From assembly GCA_015179025.1 (NCBI GenBank), contig WHUX01000219.1, positions 22,256 through 86,255 of the forward strand: a DNA stretch of 64,000 bases, in the 5' to 3' direction. Made by a program: the position numbers and the translations under genes. A model generated the notes under the pieces. That model did no database searches. It saw nothing but the letters and a program-made list of their open reading frames with translations, and was not told the origin of the DNA. This DNA comes from Terfezia claveryi. Lineage: Eukaryota > Ascomycota > Pezizomycetes > Pezizales > Pezizaceae. Shown piece after piece: positions 21,470-32,611 of the stretch; the stretch's first letter is position 1; each line of letters opens with the position of its first letter.

Positions 21470-21958
21470 CAGACTGGTAGGTAAAGATGATCAGGGAGTT
21501 AAAAGAAGACGCCGTAGTGATATATACGGACGGCGGCATAAGTGAGGGGGGTAGGAGCTAGAGAAGGGTAGTGCGCAGACGGATGGACGAAGGAAGGGGA
21601 GCAGATACTCTAGCCAAGAAGAGTGCATAAGACCTGTTCCCGGCTGATCCCCAAACTATGGAAGGGAGACTGACAAAAGAGTGGAGAAGGAAGAGTGAAG
21701 CCGAGAGGGAAGGTGGCGTGGGAGCAGGAGGAAGTGGAGTGGTTAGGTGGGAGAGAGGAAGGCGAGGTAGAACTACATTCACTATAGCACTAGGAAAGGG
21801 AACCTTCACTCCTTACGTGCGGAGCTGGACGAATTCAGTTGATCCTATGTGCAGAACACACGCGGAGACAGGCTGGCACGTAGCCCCAGTACGCCCGCGT
21901 GGGGCAGCGATTGGCAGTAGCAAGAGTGGATTGGGAAGAGGTGGATGAGGGGGAGAGG
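21470..21958 (+). pseudogene. LINE ORF2 C-terminus: RNase H and Cys/His finger
   Basis: The translation contains VVIYTDGGISEGG, the start of a retroelement RNase H (YTDGS). Next come RGADTLAKKSA, then DPQTMEGRLTKEWRRK, and GKGTFTPYVRSW...VDPMCRTHAETGWHVAPV, which resembles the Cys/His segment at the end of Tad-like ORF2 proteins. Stops and shifts are frequent. No reverse transcriptase domain is left. Confidence 0.7.
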
Positions 21959-22712
21959 TCGTTGAAGGACGGGTGAAAAAAAAAAAAGATATACCGTAGT
22001 CCTTATCGAGACGTTATTCCTGAAACGAAAAGGTGGCTGGAGAGGGGCGGGGTATTTCATACAAGGGACGAGAGGCCTGTATCTATTAAAAATGCACCTC
22101 CGCCTACCTACACCTGGATTAGCCACAGTGGAGAGCCATCTCCGCAACCACATATCCAGCTGAATATAATTCATCCGCACAATTGTACAAGCTCCTTACC
22201 TCCACATATAAGTACAAGTCATGTACCCTTCGCACATACGCAAATATTTTGCGTTGTATCTTTGGTAGTTGCAACCCAGGGGCCACCAGGACCGCTATCT
22301 TGCAATCTCGCATCTGATAACCCATCCCTGTCCATTGCCTTACCCTGAATTCCTATGTATGTACTTAGTATGTATATAGACAACGCTCCCAGACCTGTAT
22401 TAATCTGAGAGAATTAAAGCAAGTCTTCACCCGCACCGTTCACTACTGCATTATTATTGCACGCTGCGTTGTGCTATAGTGGACATACCTATTACTACAG
22501 ATGATCTGTTTTGCACACCCCGTGCTCGCACACAGCTGACTCGCTAGTACCACTTCCACTGTCCTAACAAGATATCCCTCAATCATTTTGTTAAGTAGCG
22601 GCGTGCGTGTTGGCAGAAGTTTATTTTTTTTACATTCGGGGTATCTAGGCGGGTAGAGGCATTGCGGCGGGGGAGGGAAGGGGTTATTTCGGCTACATTG
22701 CATTTTTTAAAA
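21959..22712. other. Intergenic, nothing recognised
   Basis: It starts with an A12 tract (about 21977-21988) that may be the tail of the LINE remnant before it. Otherwise only short random frames. Confidence 0.3.
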
Positions 22713-23290
22713 AAAAAACTCTCATTACTCCTATTCGGTCCCAGTACTCCGTAAGGGGACCATGAGGGGCCACTCAGAAACCCAGGTGGCTTCAGGATAA
22801 GGTACGTTAATCTGCTAGGCCTAGTGGGCGGAAAGCAAAGCAACTAAAACTCAAGACAGGAGGCACTCGCATGCTGTCATTAACCGACTCGTGTCGGAGG
22901 ACCCCACGGGGCCTGAACTGAAGTTCGCCTAAAAAAAATCTTTGCAGGTGAGAAAGGGAAGAAAAAGAAGCTCAAGTGGAAAAAAAAACCCCACAGGTGG
23001 AACAACCCCTATCCTAACCCTCTGCCAACGTAACCCGCTCAAGTGGGAAAAAAACATCATGATTCAAGAAATAATGCTAGGGTGGATATTAGCAATGAAC
23101 GTGCTCGAGTATGAAGGAGGAGGAGGAAATGCAGCACCGCTCAAGTGCCGTACGTAAAATACAGAAAAGCCGCTCAAGTGGGTGTGTGGGAAACCCCCAC
23201 TCGCCTGTGGAAAAAAAACTTAACAACTTCTCGTAGGTGGGAAATCTCAAATGCCCGTGGTAGGAAGTACACACATATCCCATAGACAAT
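22713..23290 (-). mobile_element. LINE 3' UTR in minus orientation
   Basis: Read on the minus strand it contains several ccacttgagcgg/tttttcc units, then ggttaatgacagcatg, then cagattaacgtacc, then ccctcatggtcccc and gtaatgagag followed by T10A6. All are shared with the tail of the half-LINE at 42600-43107. It is probably the 3' end of the same insertion as the ORF1 remnant at 24360-25740, split later by the solo LTR at 23688-24097. Confidence 0.7.
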
Positions 23291-23687
23291 TCTAGAGAAG
23301 GATATAATCTCTTCTAGTCGTATTCTATAGTGTGAAAGACGTGACAAGATATTCCGTTAAAAGAATATTGTGAGGTAGTGGAAGTGGTACTAGCGGCAAA
23401 GATTGTAGCGGTCTGAAGCGGAGGTGGTAGTGGAGCTGCGTGTTGATGGTAATAAGTAGTGTATGCGACAATAGAGTGTGTGTGTGTGAAGACTTGCTTG
23501 TTATTCTATGGTAATTACAGAGCGGAACGGGATGTCTTTATATTGAGGTTGCGAAAGCCAATGTGAGACATACCGGACAGGGATGTTAATCAGCCAATGA
23601 GAAACAAGAGAAATACAAATAAGCGGGCGCAACGGAAGTGACAACTACAGGAATAAGCTGAGTTAAGCTGACGTTGAATAAGCTGAT
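23291..23687. other. Probable LINE interior, decayed
   Basis: This lies between the LINE 3' UTR and the solo LTR. A short gtgtgtgt run is at about 23478-23489. No coding match. Confidence 0.3.
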
Positions 23688-24097
23688 TGTTAGTGATTGA
23701 ATGCAGTACATTCATCCATTCCGCCCATGCCTTGCTATTCCATACGCATCTACCTTAAGCCAGCAGATCTTAAGGCAAGCAACGGCAGCGACCTTCGGCC
23801 TGCAGATCATATGGCAAGCAACGGCCTTCACAGGTATTGCGTGCTACTCACATGTCCTTCTTCTTCTCCTCTTTCTTATGTACGTTCATTCATGTATATA
23901 TATCTGGTTGATTCTCCTGCTTAAGAGGATAATCGAATCGGAGATTATCAGAACAACGCATCTCTTCACTGCAATACACTTCTCACTTCTTCATACTTAT
24001 CTCTCTACGTGACAATCTCACTTCGCTCATTCGTATTATCCTTCATTGGACATTTGGATCTCTCCGCTGCCTATACCTCCCTCCTTTATCTCTTATA
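23688..24097 (+). mobile_element. Solo LTR A, 410 bp, TSD CTGAT
   Basis: It begins TGTTAGTGATTGAATGC and ends TCTCTTATA. CTGAT occurs immediately before (23683-23687) and after (24098-24102). The inner part contains cagatcttaaggcaagcaac-type short repeats and a TATA-like gtatatatatc. A second, longer copy is at 26976-27479. Confidence 0.85.
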
Positions 24098-24359
24098 CTG
24101 ATTTGTAGGAGCGCCTGTTAAGGCATAAGGAAAATAAGCAGGGGGCGGAAATGCAGGAAATAAGCATATACGCTGACTGCAGAGTAATTATCCACCAGTG
24201 AGGCCACTAATTATCCATTGGCGAAGCCACCAATTATCAGGAATCGTAGGTAACTCGGTGCGGTGGATGTGCGTTCTGACAAGACTCACTTGCCCATGCG
24301 AAGTCCGTGTGAAGTGTCAATAACGTCTGCCAAGTAGATAACGAGTGATTTACCCAACC

Positions 24360-25740
24360 AGCAGATACCCAGAATTGAAGCCCCCTTGTTGTCCTCTTCG
24401 ATTTAGCGGCGTATGAGACCGGGTGTGTACTTCATTGTGGCCGCATAAAATACAACGGCTTGTGTTCGGTCTGGGGAGGGAATGCTCGGGGGTGGTGTCA
24501 TTCGCATTGATGTCATTCTTTTGGTGGTGTTCGGGGTGGTGCGGCCGCTCCAGGTTTCTTGGGAGTGGGGTTTTGGTTCGGGAGGGGAGGTACGGCCGCT
24601 TCCGCCGAATCTTTAGCTTTGCCCTTTGGTTGTGGGGCTCGTGGTGATCCTCCCACTGCCGCAGGTTTCATTGCCGGAGACGGTCCTGCTTGTATCTCTG
24701 GTACGTGGTCAGGGTGGACCCTCTCCATCCCTGGTGATGTCTCGAGGGTTGAGGTCACTTACGATGCATACGCACATAGGTATTGCGAGGGGGGGATCAG
24801 TGTTGGTGGAAACACTGTTGGTCATCGGCATTTATACCAGGACTGGAGGTATGGTATGGATGCTTGTATCTGTTACAGGCGTCGGTGGTGGTGATGGACC
24901 TTCCTTTTCCTTTTCCTCTTCCGCCTCTGTCAATATATCCTGCAACTTATCCACTTCATTTTTCAGTCTGCGGTTCTCCTTCTCTAGCCATGCGGCGCCC
25001 CCCTTGTCTAATGAGCTGGTGAATTCTTGGGCGTAGGCGTAAGGTGTAAACCCGTAAAACCCTCCTCAAAAATATTTTCGACAACGCCATTTATGAACCT
25101 CAGGAATTCCCGTAAGCACCAAACTGCTTTGTGTGAATTCTGTGCATGAAAGTGCTTGTCGTTTTTTGCGATAGTGCATGTCGTTGTTGCACTCGGTCTC
25201 AGTGTCCGACGTCACGAGATCCTCGTACGTCACGGGATCTTCGGTGTCGCTTGCACTTGGTATACCGCTTTCGTAAGTGGCCATGCTTGTATCACTGTCT
25301 TTGTGGTTAGCCACGGTGGCTTGCATTATGGTGGGTGTCCGGTGACTGGCAGTCGGGCTTTCAGTGGCGGGTTCAGCTTATCGAGCTTGCCCGGGTTGTT
25401 TTTCCTCTTTCTCTGAGGCATGTTTGGCCGTGTGTGGGAGTTACAAATTCCCTGATTGGGTGGTGCCGACTTGGTGTGGTGCTGTCGCGGAATCGTGGAC
25501 AAATGCCCGTGAGGGGAAGATAAGTTATCGGTGAGAGCGAGGAAGAAGAATAATGAGGAAGAGGGGAAAAGGCTTCAATCGAGGGGGGAAGGGTCGTGAT
25601 AGTTGTTCCCCCAAGCTTAGAGTAGATATTCCTGTTGTAGGCGGCGAGGGCTTTCCCGTGGTGCCGTCCGTTTGTCTGTAGCTGTTGTGGTTGTGGAAAT
25701 CCGACCGAGCGCTCATCTGCTGTAGGTTGTTGTTCTTTTG
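24360..25740 (-). pseudogene. Half-LINE ORF1 and 5' UTR, decayed minus-strand copy
   Basis: The minus strand from 25740 matches the 5' region of the element at 41086 (gaaagccctcgccgcc, caacaggaatatctactc, acgggcatttgtccacgat). ORF1 pieces follow in shifting frames. On 25326-25066 the frame reads SLVLTGIPEVHKWRCRK, matching the same ORF1 position in the intact copy (about 41840-41905), and 24758-24513 reads PPLPNQNPTPKKPGA. No reverse transcriptase segment is visible between this and the 3' UTR at 23290, so this copy may also be a half-LINE. Confidence 0.65.
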
Positions 25741-25839
25741 CCTACCTCAGAGGTTCCGGGATAAGGTGGAAATGGCGGAGGCAGGAGAGAAGCTCTGGAA
25801 GAAGATATCTCCAGCTTATGTTACTATGGAGGTTGACCA

Positions 25840-26389
25840 TAGGCCTGGGCACGAGACGTCTCGAGACAAGACGGGGCCAGGTCTCGAGACGTCTCGAGAC
25901 TCTATAGCTGTTGTCTCGAGACTTTTGGATATCGAGGACCAGCCAACACAATCATAATTATATTCGAACTTGCTAGCTAGCTACCTAGTTATTATCAATC
26001 ATCATCATCTTCGCCTTCGACGTCAATTTCCTCTTCTATACCCTCTTCTGCTAAACCTCGCTCTAAAATTATCTGGAGTATGAACAGGTGACACGGAAAT
26101 TTGGCTCATTGTGCTGATTGTAGATGCAGTACAGGAAGTGCAGATAATGAGCAGAGAAAGAGTATAATGAACGGAGAAAGAGAAGAAGGAATCTCTACCT
26201 TTAAGTACCGAATGGTAACACATATTTACAAGCGAAGGCTATCGTAGGCTGCTAAACTGATTGTCGCAACCCATGAAAAGATCTTCGCAGCCACTGAAAA
26301 ATTTTCACAAAAAGTCTCGAGACTTTCTCGAGACTTTTACCGAACTGTCTCGAGACGTCTCGAGATGTCTCGTCTCGTGCCCAGGTCTA
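25840..26389. mobile_element. 550-bp non-autonomous hAT element, TSD GTTGACCA
   Basis: Left end TAGGCCTGGGCACGAGACG, inverted right end TAGACCTGGGCACGAGACG. The 8-bp duplication GTTGACCA lies at 25832-25839 and 26390-26397, diagnostic for hAT. Subterminal regions are dense in tctcgagacgtctcgaga palindromes. The minus strand from ATG 26109 encodes MSQISVSPVHTPD, followed out of frame by an acidic run, so the start of a transposase gene is retained. A half copy with the same start lies at 31939-32275. Confidence 0.9.
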
Positions 26390-26454
26390 GTTGACCAGGT
26401 GGACCATTTTTGCCCCGCCTTTGAAGCCCCACTGCGCAAGTTGAAGTTGAAGTT

Positions 26455-26770
26455 GCAGTGTTCTCAACCGGCCCGGCCGCCGACCAGGCCGCCTGAAGCC
26501 TGGCCTGGGGGCCAAGGTCCGTGCGGGCCTTTTTTTTTTTTATGATTATAAATACTTGTTACTCCTATGCGGCCCCAATAGGGGGGCCATCCCGGAAACC
26601 CGGGTGGATTCAAGGTTGAGGCAAGTTCCGTGCGGGCCTGAAACCGCCTGGGGCGGCCTCAGGCTGGCCCAGGCTATTCAGGCCGTAATCAGGCCGTCCA
26701 GGCCGTAGTCCAGGCTATTCAGGCTATTCAGGCGGCCTGCCTTACCGTGGCCCAGGCCGGCCTAGCCTTG
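26455..26770. repeat. GGCC-rich repeat split by a LINE tail
   Basis: Second copy of the repeat at 15945-16205. The lead ggccaaggtccgtgcgggcc (ending about 26529) is interrupted by 26530-26624 and resumes gttccgtgcgggcctgaaac at 26625, followed by ccaggccgt units to 26770. Confidence 0.8.
26530..26624 (-). mobile_element. Severely 5'-truncated LINE tail with TSD
   Basis: T12 followed by gttactcctatgcggcccc and aaacccgggtggattcaag is the reverse complement of the LINE family's 3' end plus poly-A. The target sequence gtccgtgcgggcct occurs before it and gttccgtgcgggcct after it. The uninterrupted target is at 16010-16030. Only about 85 bp of element is left, a normal product of abortive LINE reverse transcription. 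Confidence 0.8.
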
Positions 26771-26975
26771 GCTGTTGAGAGCACTGTGCAGCGCAACGAG
26801 AAACACTGCAATCAACAACTATAGGGACAACAACACTTACGGTGGGGCGAGTTAAATGACGTCAAGTTAAAGAATCAGAGAAGGAAGGGTAAACATGGTG
26901 CGAGCTGAGACAGCAGGAACAAGTTCTTAGACAGTGGGAACTGGATCCGACATTAGGGGACTGGCAGGTAGGAAC

Positions 26976-27479
26976 TGTTAGTGATTGAATGCCGTACATT
27001 CATTCATTCCGCCCATGCCTTGCTATTCCACACGCAGCGACCTTCGGCCTGCAGATCTTAAGGCAAGCAACGGCAGCAACCTTCGGCCTGCAGATCTTAA
27101 GGCAAGCGACGGCAGCAACCTTCGACCTGCAGATCTTATGGCAAGCAACGGCCTTCCCAGGCATTGCGTGCTTCGGCCTTCACAGGCATTGCGTGCTCTG
27201 GCCTGCAGATCATATGGCAAGCATCGGCCTTCACAGGCATTGCGTGCTACTCATATGTCCTTCTTCTTCTTCACTTTTTTATGTACGTTCATTCATGTAT
27301 ATATATCTCGTTGATTCTCCTGCTTGAGAGTATAATCAAGTGTAATATACATAACAACACATCTCTTCACTTCTATATACTCTTCTCTACGTAACAATCT
27401 CACTTCGCTCATTCGTATTATCCTTCAGTGGACTTTTGGATCTCACTGCTGCCTATACCTCCCTCCTTTATCTCTTAAA
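26976..27479 (+). mobile_element. Solo LTR A, second copy, 504 bp, TSD GGAAC
   Basis: Starts TGTTAGTGATTGAATGCC and ends TCTCTTAAA. GGAAC lies at 26971-26975 and 27480-27484. It is longer than the 410-bp copy because the cagatcttaaggcaagc and ttcacaggcattgcgtg units are repeated more often. Confidence 0.85.
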
Positions 27480-27484
27480 GGAAC

Positions 27485-27850
27485 TGGTTCTAAGATAGCA
27501 GGAACGAGTTCTTAGACAGCGAGAACTGGATCCGACATTACCGTAGGGGGCTGGCAGGTAGGACTCTACTTCAAAAGGATGGCCGCATCGGACTAAAAAT
27601 ATTTTTCCTGTTATTCCTTTATATGACCACCTGCCGCGTACTATACTCATTTGCGCACTTCTATGCTCATTTCCTCGCTCAATTCTATGCTCGTTTCCTC
27701 GCTCGATTCCAGGCTGATTTGCTCGCTCGATTCCAGGCTGTTTGCTCGCTCGTTTAGGCCTGGGCTCGAGCCCGGAGGTCGTTGCAAAGCGAAATACCGA
27801 TTCCCGAAGGTACCCGGGGAGAGGAAATCGTCGAAACACGTCGCAGTCCC
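27485..27850 (+). repeat. Module with gcaggaac and ctcgctcgattccaggct repeats, copy 1
   Basis: It contains gcaggaacgagttcttagac, gaactggatccgacatta and tacttcaaaaggatggccgc, then tttttcctgttattccttta, then 20-bp units of gctcgctcgattccaggctg. The same order appears inverted at 39895-40380. The element type is unknown. Confidence 0.65.
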
Positions 27851-28004
27851 ACCCTTACGTCTGTTTTTTTTAACCTCACACAACCTCCTCCGACGGTCCA
27901 GGAATTCATCACCTCCCTTAAGGATTTCTTACAACATGGTTATACAGTATTTGGCCCTGGATCTTGTCGGTTTAACAACTATCTCTACAGTCCTAGGGTA
28001 TTTA

Positions 28005-28480
28005 TTAATCGTGTTAGGTCTCCGATGTCCCCAATGTCAGGTCTCTGAAGTCCCCTGCAATGCCAGGCCTCCGAAGTCCCCAATGTTAGGTCTCCGATGT
28101 CCCCAATGCCAGGCCTGCGAAGTCCCCTATGCCAGGCCTCCCAAGTCCCAACGTCAGGCCTCCGTGCGACCAAGTACATTCAGTTGATATTGGTGAGAAC
28201 ATTGCCAGGCCTCCTACAAGTGCAATTTTTTTTTTTTTTTGCCAGGCCTCCGAAGTCCCTAATACCATGCCTCCGAAGTCCCCAATGCCATGCCTGCGAA
28301 GTCCCTAATGCCATGCCTACGAAGTCCCCAATGCCAGGTCTCCGAAGTCCCCAATGCCATGCCTGCGAAGTCCCTAATGCCCTGCCTCCGAAGCCCCAAC
28401 GTCAGGCCTCCGTGCGACCAAGTACGTTCAGTTGATATTGGTGAGAACATTGCCAGCCTGTAAGTGCAAGCACTGCTGAC
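28005..28480. repeat. 23-bp minisatellite gccatgcctgcgaagtccc
   Basis: About 15 units of ccaatgccatgcctgcgaagt and variants, in two blocks (28015-28150 and 28240-28400). Each block ends with the same coda gcctccgtgcgaccaagta and ttcagttgatattggtgag. An A/T tract separates the blocks. Confidence 0.8.
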
Positions 28481-28539
28481 CGGTCTTACAGGATTATCCA
28501 GGTGGGTACGCAAGTTCGGTTGCTACAAGCTGGAGCATC

Positions 28540-29450
28540 GCCCTGCCCGCTGGGATTCATTGGCTCCTATAGTGGGTCTATGCCAGTGCGTTCCTATGTG
28601 AGCCTTCTAAGCGTATCCTATGCATGCAAGCGTGCGCTTCCTATGTGTACGAGCGTCCCTGTATACGAGCCTCCCTATGTGAACGTCCTAGTGCGAGCGT
28701 TCCAGTACGAGTGTCTCCAATGCGAGCATGCCTCCGTGTTCCTCCATGTCCCTCCATGTGAGCGTTCCCTCAACGCGAGCGGTCCCTCCATGCGAGCGTG
28801 TCCCTCCATGCGAGCATATCCCTCCGTACGAGCATATCCCTCCGTACGAGCATGTCCCTCTATGCGAGCGTTCCCTCCATGTGAGTGAGTCTCTCCATAT
28901 GAGCATTCCCTCCAGAAGTTGACGTCCTCGTTAACATATCCTTCCTCCATGCACTGAACCCCAGAAACAATCAAAACCCGTAGTCTGTAACCCGAAGCTT
29001 TAGAAAAAACACAAAAGCAACCCCTCTTATATAGCAGGTCCATCTCTTCTACTGAGTCCTTTCCCTTCCAAACAACTGAGTTCAGCGAGGCTATGAGACT
29101 TCATAGGGCCGTGACCTCTTCTAACTCCTCTGAATCCTTTCCCTTTTGAACAATCATTGTCCACGGTACCATAGGATTATTGGGGCCATAACCTCTCCTA
29201 ACTCCTCTGAATCCTTTCCCTTTCAAACAATCACTGTCCAAGGTACCGTGGGATTCATTGGGGCCAGTGCTATCTCCTATAGTGGGTATATGCCAGTGCG
29301 TTCCTGTGCAAGCCTTCTATGCGTATCCTATGCGTACAAGCGTGCGCTTCCTATGTGTATGAGCGTTCCTGTATACGAGCGTCCCTGTATGCGAGTGCGA
29401 GTGCGAGCATTCCAGCGAGTGTGCCAATGTGAGCGTCCCTTCCATGCCAT
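28540..29450. repeat. Duplicated segment with tgcgagc-type short repeats
   Basis: gtgggtctatgccagtgcg and the following 110 bp (28573-28680) recur at 29284-29390. Between them is an 18-bp repeat (tccctccatgcgagcatatc, 28780-28905), and a twice-used phrase ctaactcctctgaatcctt is at about 29120 and 29198. No gene is supported. Confidence 0.65.
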
Positions 29451-30090
29451 CCCTCATTTTTCCCACCATTTCGCTCCACCCAATGCTCTGAGCTCTCCAG
29501 TCGAAGGGACCAAATATAGAGGTATATTTCTCCGGTCGAAGGGACCAAAATATAAAGGTACTTCTCGTCTTAACGGAGAGAACATACACTGTGTGACCGG
29601 ATATCGAGAGCCTCAATGAGCAAAGTAGGGAGAATGTGGTACCAATAATAGCAGGAAAGAAGAAGGAGACCTCAAAAGAATGCAAGTATGTAAAAGGCCA
29701 TGCGAGAAGCCTCTGCTATTCCCGCACGTAAATAGAACCCCCCAAAAAGTGAACGTATATGCTTCCTCTAAAAACCCAAGGCGAGAGAAAGTATTCCTTT
29801 ATTCTGGCTCCAAAATCCTATATCACTATTAAAAGGGAGAGTTCCTCCTGTTTTCCTTCTCCCTTCCTCCATTAAAGATACAACTGCCCCCAAGTGACAA
29901 AAACGCGGAATGTCATTCTGACGTTAGCTAACATCATCGCAAGTGCTATACAGCGAAAAACCAGCCAAAAACGTCATCACAAGCACTAACATATACCACC
30001 CGACTTAGCGAAAACCCAAATTAATAAGCAAATAAATCTCCGTTCCCACCATACCAGGACTGGAAGGGGTAGGGTATGGAGGTAGAACAG
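29451..30090. other. Intergenic, nothing recognised
   Basis: A short duplication of gaagggaccaaatataaagg type lies at about 29503-29560. Otherwise nothing is visible. Confidence 0.3.
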
Positions 30091-30094
30091 GAAA

Positions 30095-30496
30095 GCACGA
30101 GTTAACTACGTGCGTTACAGGACCGGTAAAGGGAAGTTACAAGTATGTAAAAATATCTTAGACCCTACTATAGACCTGGTCTGTAAGGTTTGTGAGGTGG
30201 ATTCGGAGACCGGCAGACACATTGCCTTAACTTGTCCTACTGGGGAATAGATTGGAAGAAGGTAGAGCACCTGGGAACAAGTGGATGAGAAAGACTGGTG
30301 GTTAAGGAAAAGGAAGAATAAGGATAAGGAGTTGTTTAAGGACCTGATTGAGACTTTTTTTTCAAAACTGGACTTAAAGATAAGGAAAAGAAGGAGGAAG
30401 TTGGCGGTAGAAGATATTTATTTTATAGATGTTCTTTTTTGTTATTTCTTGGCTCGGGAAGGTGGACTTGCTTCTTGTACTAAAAGTGCAGGCTGA
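30095..30496 (+). pseudogene. LINE ORF2 C-terminal zinc-finger remnant
   Basis: Translation gives TGKGKLQVCKNIL, then LVCKVCEVDSETGRHIALTC, a CCHC arrangement (CxxC...H...C) with the ETGRH phrase of Tad-like ORF2 ends. A lysine-rich stretch continues to a stop at 30494. One stop interrupts the joined frame. It parallels the remnant at 21470-21958 but is a different copy. Confidence 0.65.
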
Positions 30497-30987
30497 ACCT
30501 TTAAAGGGAAGGTTCGGGACCCTATTATGATGTATAGTCAATTGTAGGTTTAGACTTTAAAAAAAAAAATAAAAAAAAATGCCTTACACCTACACTGGAG
30601 TGTATTCACGCTTTCTTCTGATATTTACTCCTCTGTCTCAGCTGCTGTGGGAAGAAATACCCTCAATAAGCTGGTATCATGGGAAATACTGGAAGTTGGA
30701 AATGGCTAATTGGGACGTTCATGGTATAAAACCAGTTATCCTAATTGGGATAACTCGAGAAGGATGAAAGAGCCTGGGATGACCAGCGGAATAAGGGGGT
30801 TCTTTTCTATATAGAGCACTAGGACCATAGCATTAAGACTATAGCGATATCTAGATAGCTACGCGAATATGCTCTTTACCACTATTCCTCCACTTATTAA
30901 CCTGGCAACCTTACAGGTTATGAGACCGGCGCTCAAACAAACCTCGTCAGAACAACAACTTAGCAGTAGGGTCTTGGCATGTGACTA
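30497..30987. other. Intergenic, nothing recognised
   Basis: Contains an A-rich tract (30558-30580) that could be the poly-A of the LINE remnant upstream. No motifs otherwise. Confidence 0.3.
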
Positions 30988-31920
30988 CCGTATTAAGTAC
31001 TTATGCGCAACTAAGAATGCTTTCCCGCTACGAGGGTCTGATCGCGACTAAATGCTGTCTTATTCACAAACGGGCGGTCGGATGGGCCTTAAATTTACTG
31101 TCTTATATACAATACCAGCTTGAACACGAGATACTTTCTCATAAAAGAATTTCCGGGGGAGAAAAAAACAAATTCCGGAACAACACAGTAGCATAATTGA
31201 TATCTTTTTACTCGTTCTCCTCTCCAAGGGTAATTGTAGCATATTGCATGGCCTCTTCTTCAGTAATGTAATCTCCCTGCTCGTCACTCCCATCCACTTC
31301 CTCCTCACCATCCACAACCTCAAGGTCGGAACTTTCATCCTCCGTGTCTGTTGGCAGGTCGAGTTGGTCTTCAGACTCAGGCTCAGGAGGTAGTTGCCAG
31401 CCAGGGACTGTATAGTTCGAGATTCCTTCAATATGATTCCCGGGTGTATTGATGTCTTCGGACTGGAGTATTCAAAGTGGTTGCTTGCTTTCCAGCCTCA
31501 CGTAAGGCATTGAAGTGTATAATGTCTTGTGCAATATTAGGTCCTTCGGAATCCGTCTTTGATAGTTCTTGAATCGCTGTCCGCCTGCTAGAATTCTGCA
31601 GTTTCAATGAGGTTGCGCGAGGTTTTTGACTGGTGGTTTGCGCACTGGATCCAGGACGAGGTGCCTGCGGAATTGACATATTCCTGGGTCCAGCACGAGG
31701 TGCCTGTGGAATTGACATTGTAACAAGTGAAGGGAATAAGTGAAACAAACCGGCAGCGCCAGTCAACGTTGACATTCCCATAGTACTGTCCTATAAGAAA
31801 AATTTGCTGTCTTAAATACGAATCGGATATCTCCGCCAAGATTAGGCTGTTTTACCCCTATCTTTTATACACTAATACTGTCCTGCCGAGTGGTAATTTC
31901 TTAGTTGCGAATTAATACAG
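30988..31920 (-). mobile_element. 933-bp pogo-type deletion derivative, TSD TA
   Basis: The termini CCGTATTAAGTAC...GCGCAACTAAGAA (left) and CTGTATTAATTCGCAACTAA (right, inverted) are flanked by TA (30986-30987, 31921-31922). The minus strand encodes the Pro/Gln-rich start (31781-31428, MSIPQAPRAGPRNMS) and an acidic C-terminus ending YITEEEAMQYATITLGEE (about 31270-31210, in a different frame). It retains more than the 604-bp relative at 16809 but still lacks a catalytic core. Confidence 0.8.
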
Positions 31921-31938
31921 TATGGTAAACAAGAGAAC

Positions 31939-32275
31939 TAGGCCTGGGCACGAGACGAGACTTACGAGCGGAGACGTCTTGAGACACCTCAGCAAAAGTC
32001 TCGAGACGTCTCGACAGTTCGGACTTTCTCTAGACTTTTTGTGAGAATTTTTATTGGCTGCGAGAATTTTTCAGTGGGCTTGCGAAGGGTTGCGACAATC
32101 AGTTGATAGCCTTCGCTTGTAAATATAGGTTATTCGGTACTTAAAGGTCTCTAAGAGATTCCTTCTTCTCTTTCTCCGCTCATTATCTGCAGTTCCTGTA
32201 CTGCTTCAACAATCAGCACAATGAGCCAAATTTCCGTGTCGCCTGCTCATACTCCAGATTTGCTAATATGAGGGA
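31939..32275 (+). mobile_element. Half copy of the hAT element
   Basis: Starts TAGGCCTGGGCACGAGACG like the element at 25840 and follows it through the cttctctttctccgctcat leader to ATG 32221, which reads MSQISVSPAHTPDLL. It stops abruptly near 32275, with no opposite terminus. Its start lies only 16 bp after the pogo derivative's TA. Confidence 0.8.
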
Positions 32276-32606
32276 CGTCGGAAATAATTATTTCCCCCTC
32301 CTATTTGCTTATCTACTTGTTCTAACCGACATACTAATCCTATGTTGAGATCTCCAGATCTACTAAGTCTTAGATGTTGCGCGATATACTCAAACACACC
32401 TGAACGAGCCCATGAGGCACCGAACGAGCTCAAATCTCAAAAGCCATATCGAGGCTCGAAGCTCAGAGACCCCGCACGATCTCGCAAGCTCAAAGACCCT
32501 AATAAATAAATCAAGTCTATATTCTTCGCACCTTTAGTGCACCCAGTTACACATCGACATCAACATCCAAGGACCGAGAGCCTAGACAATCTCGACATCC
32601 AGGACG
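32276..32606 (+). mobile_element. Possible gypsy-type LTR or leader, target of copia copy 2
   Basis: gacgtcggaaataattatttcccc (about 32273-32296) resembles the start of many fungal LTRs, and the sequence is rich in gctcaaagac/cgagctc phrases. The flank continues after copia copy 2 at 37525, where the combined frame reads RTESLDNLDIQDVPDVVRKLKPFSKLSRVSWPGF before breaking. It may be an LTR and the start of a gag gene, but neither was confirmed. Confidence 0.3.
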
Positions 32607-32611
32607 TCCCC

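Noticed and set aside
27782..28048. 88-codon frame with NLTQPPPTVQEF
   Set aside because: Looks protein-like for about 40 residues but runs into the 23-bp minisatellite. No family recognised and no start context.
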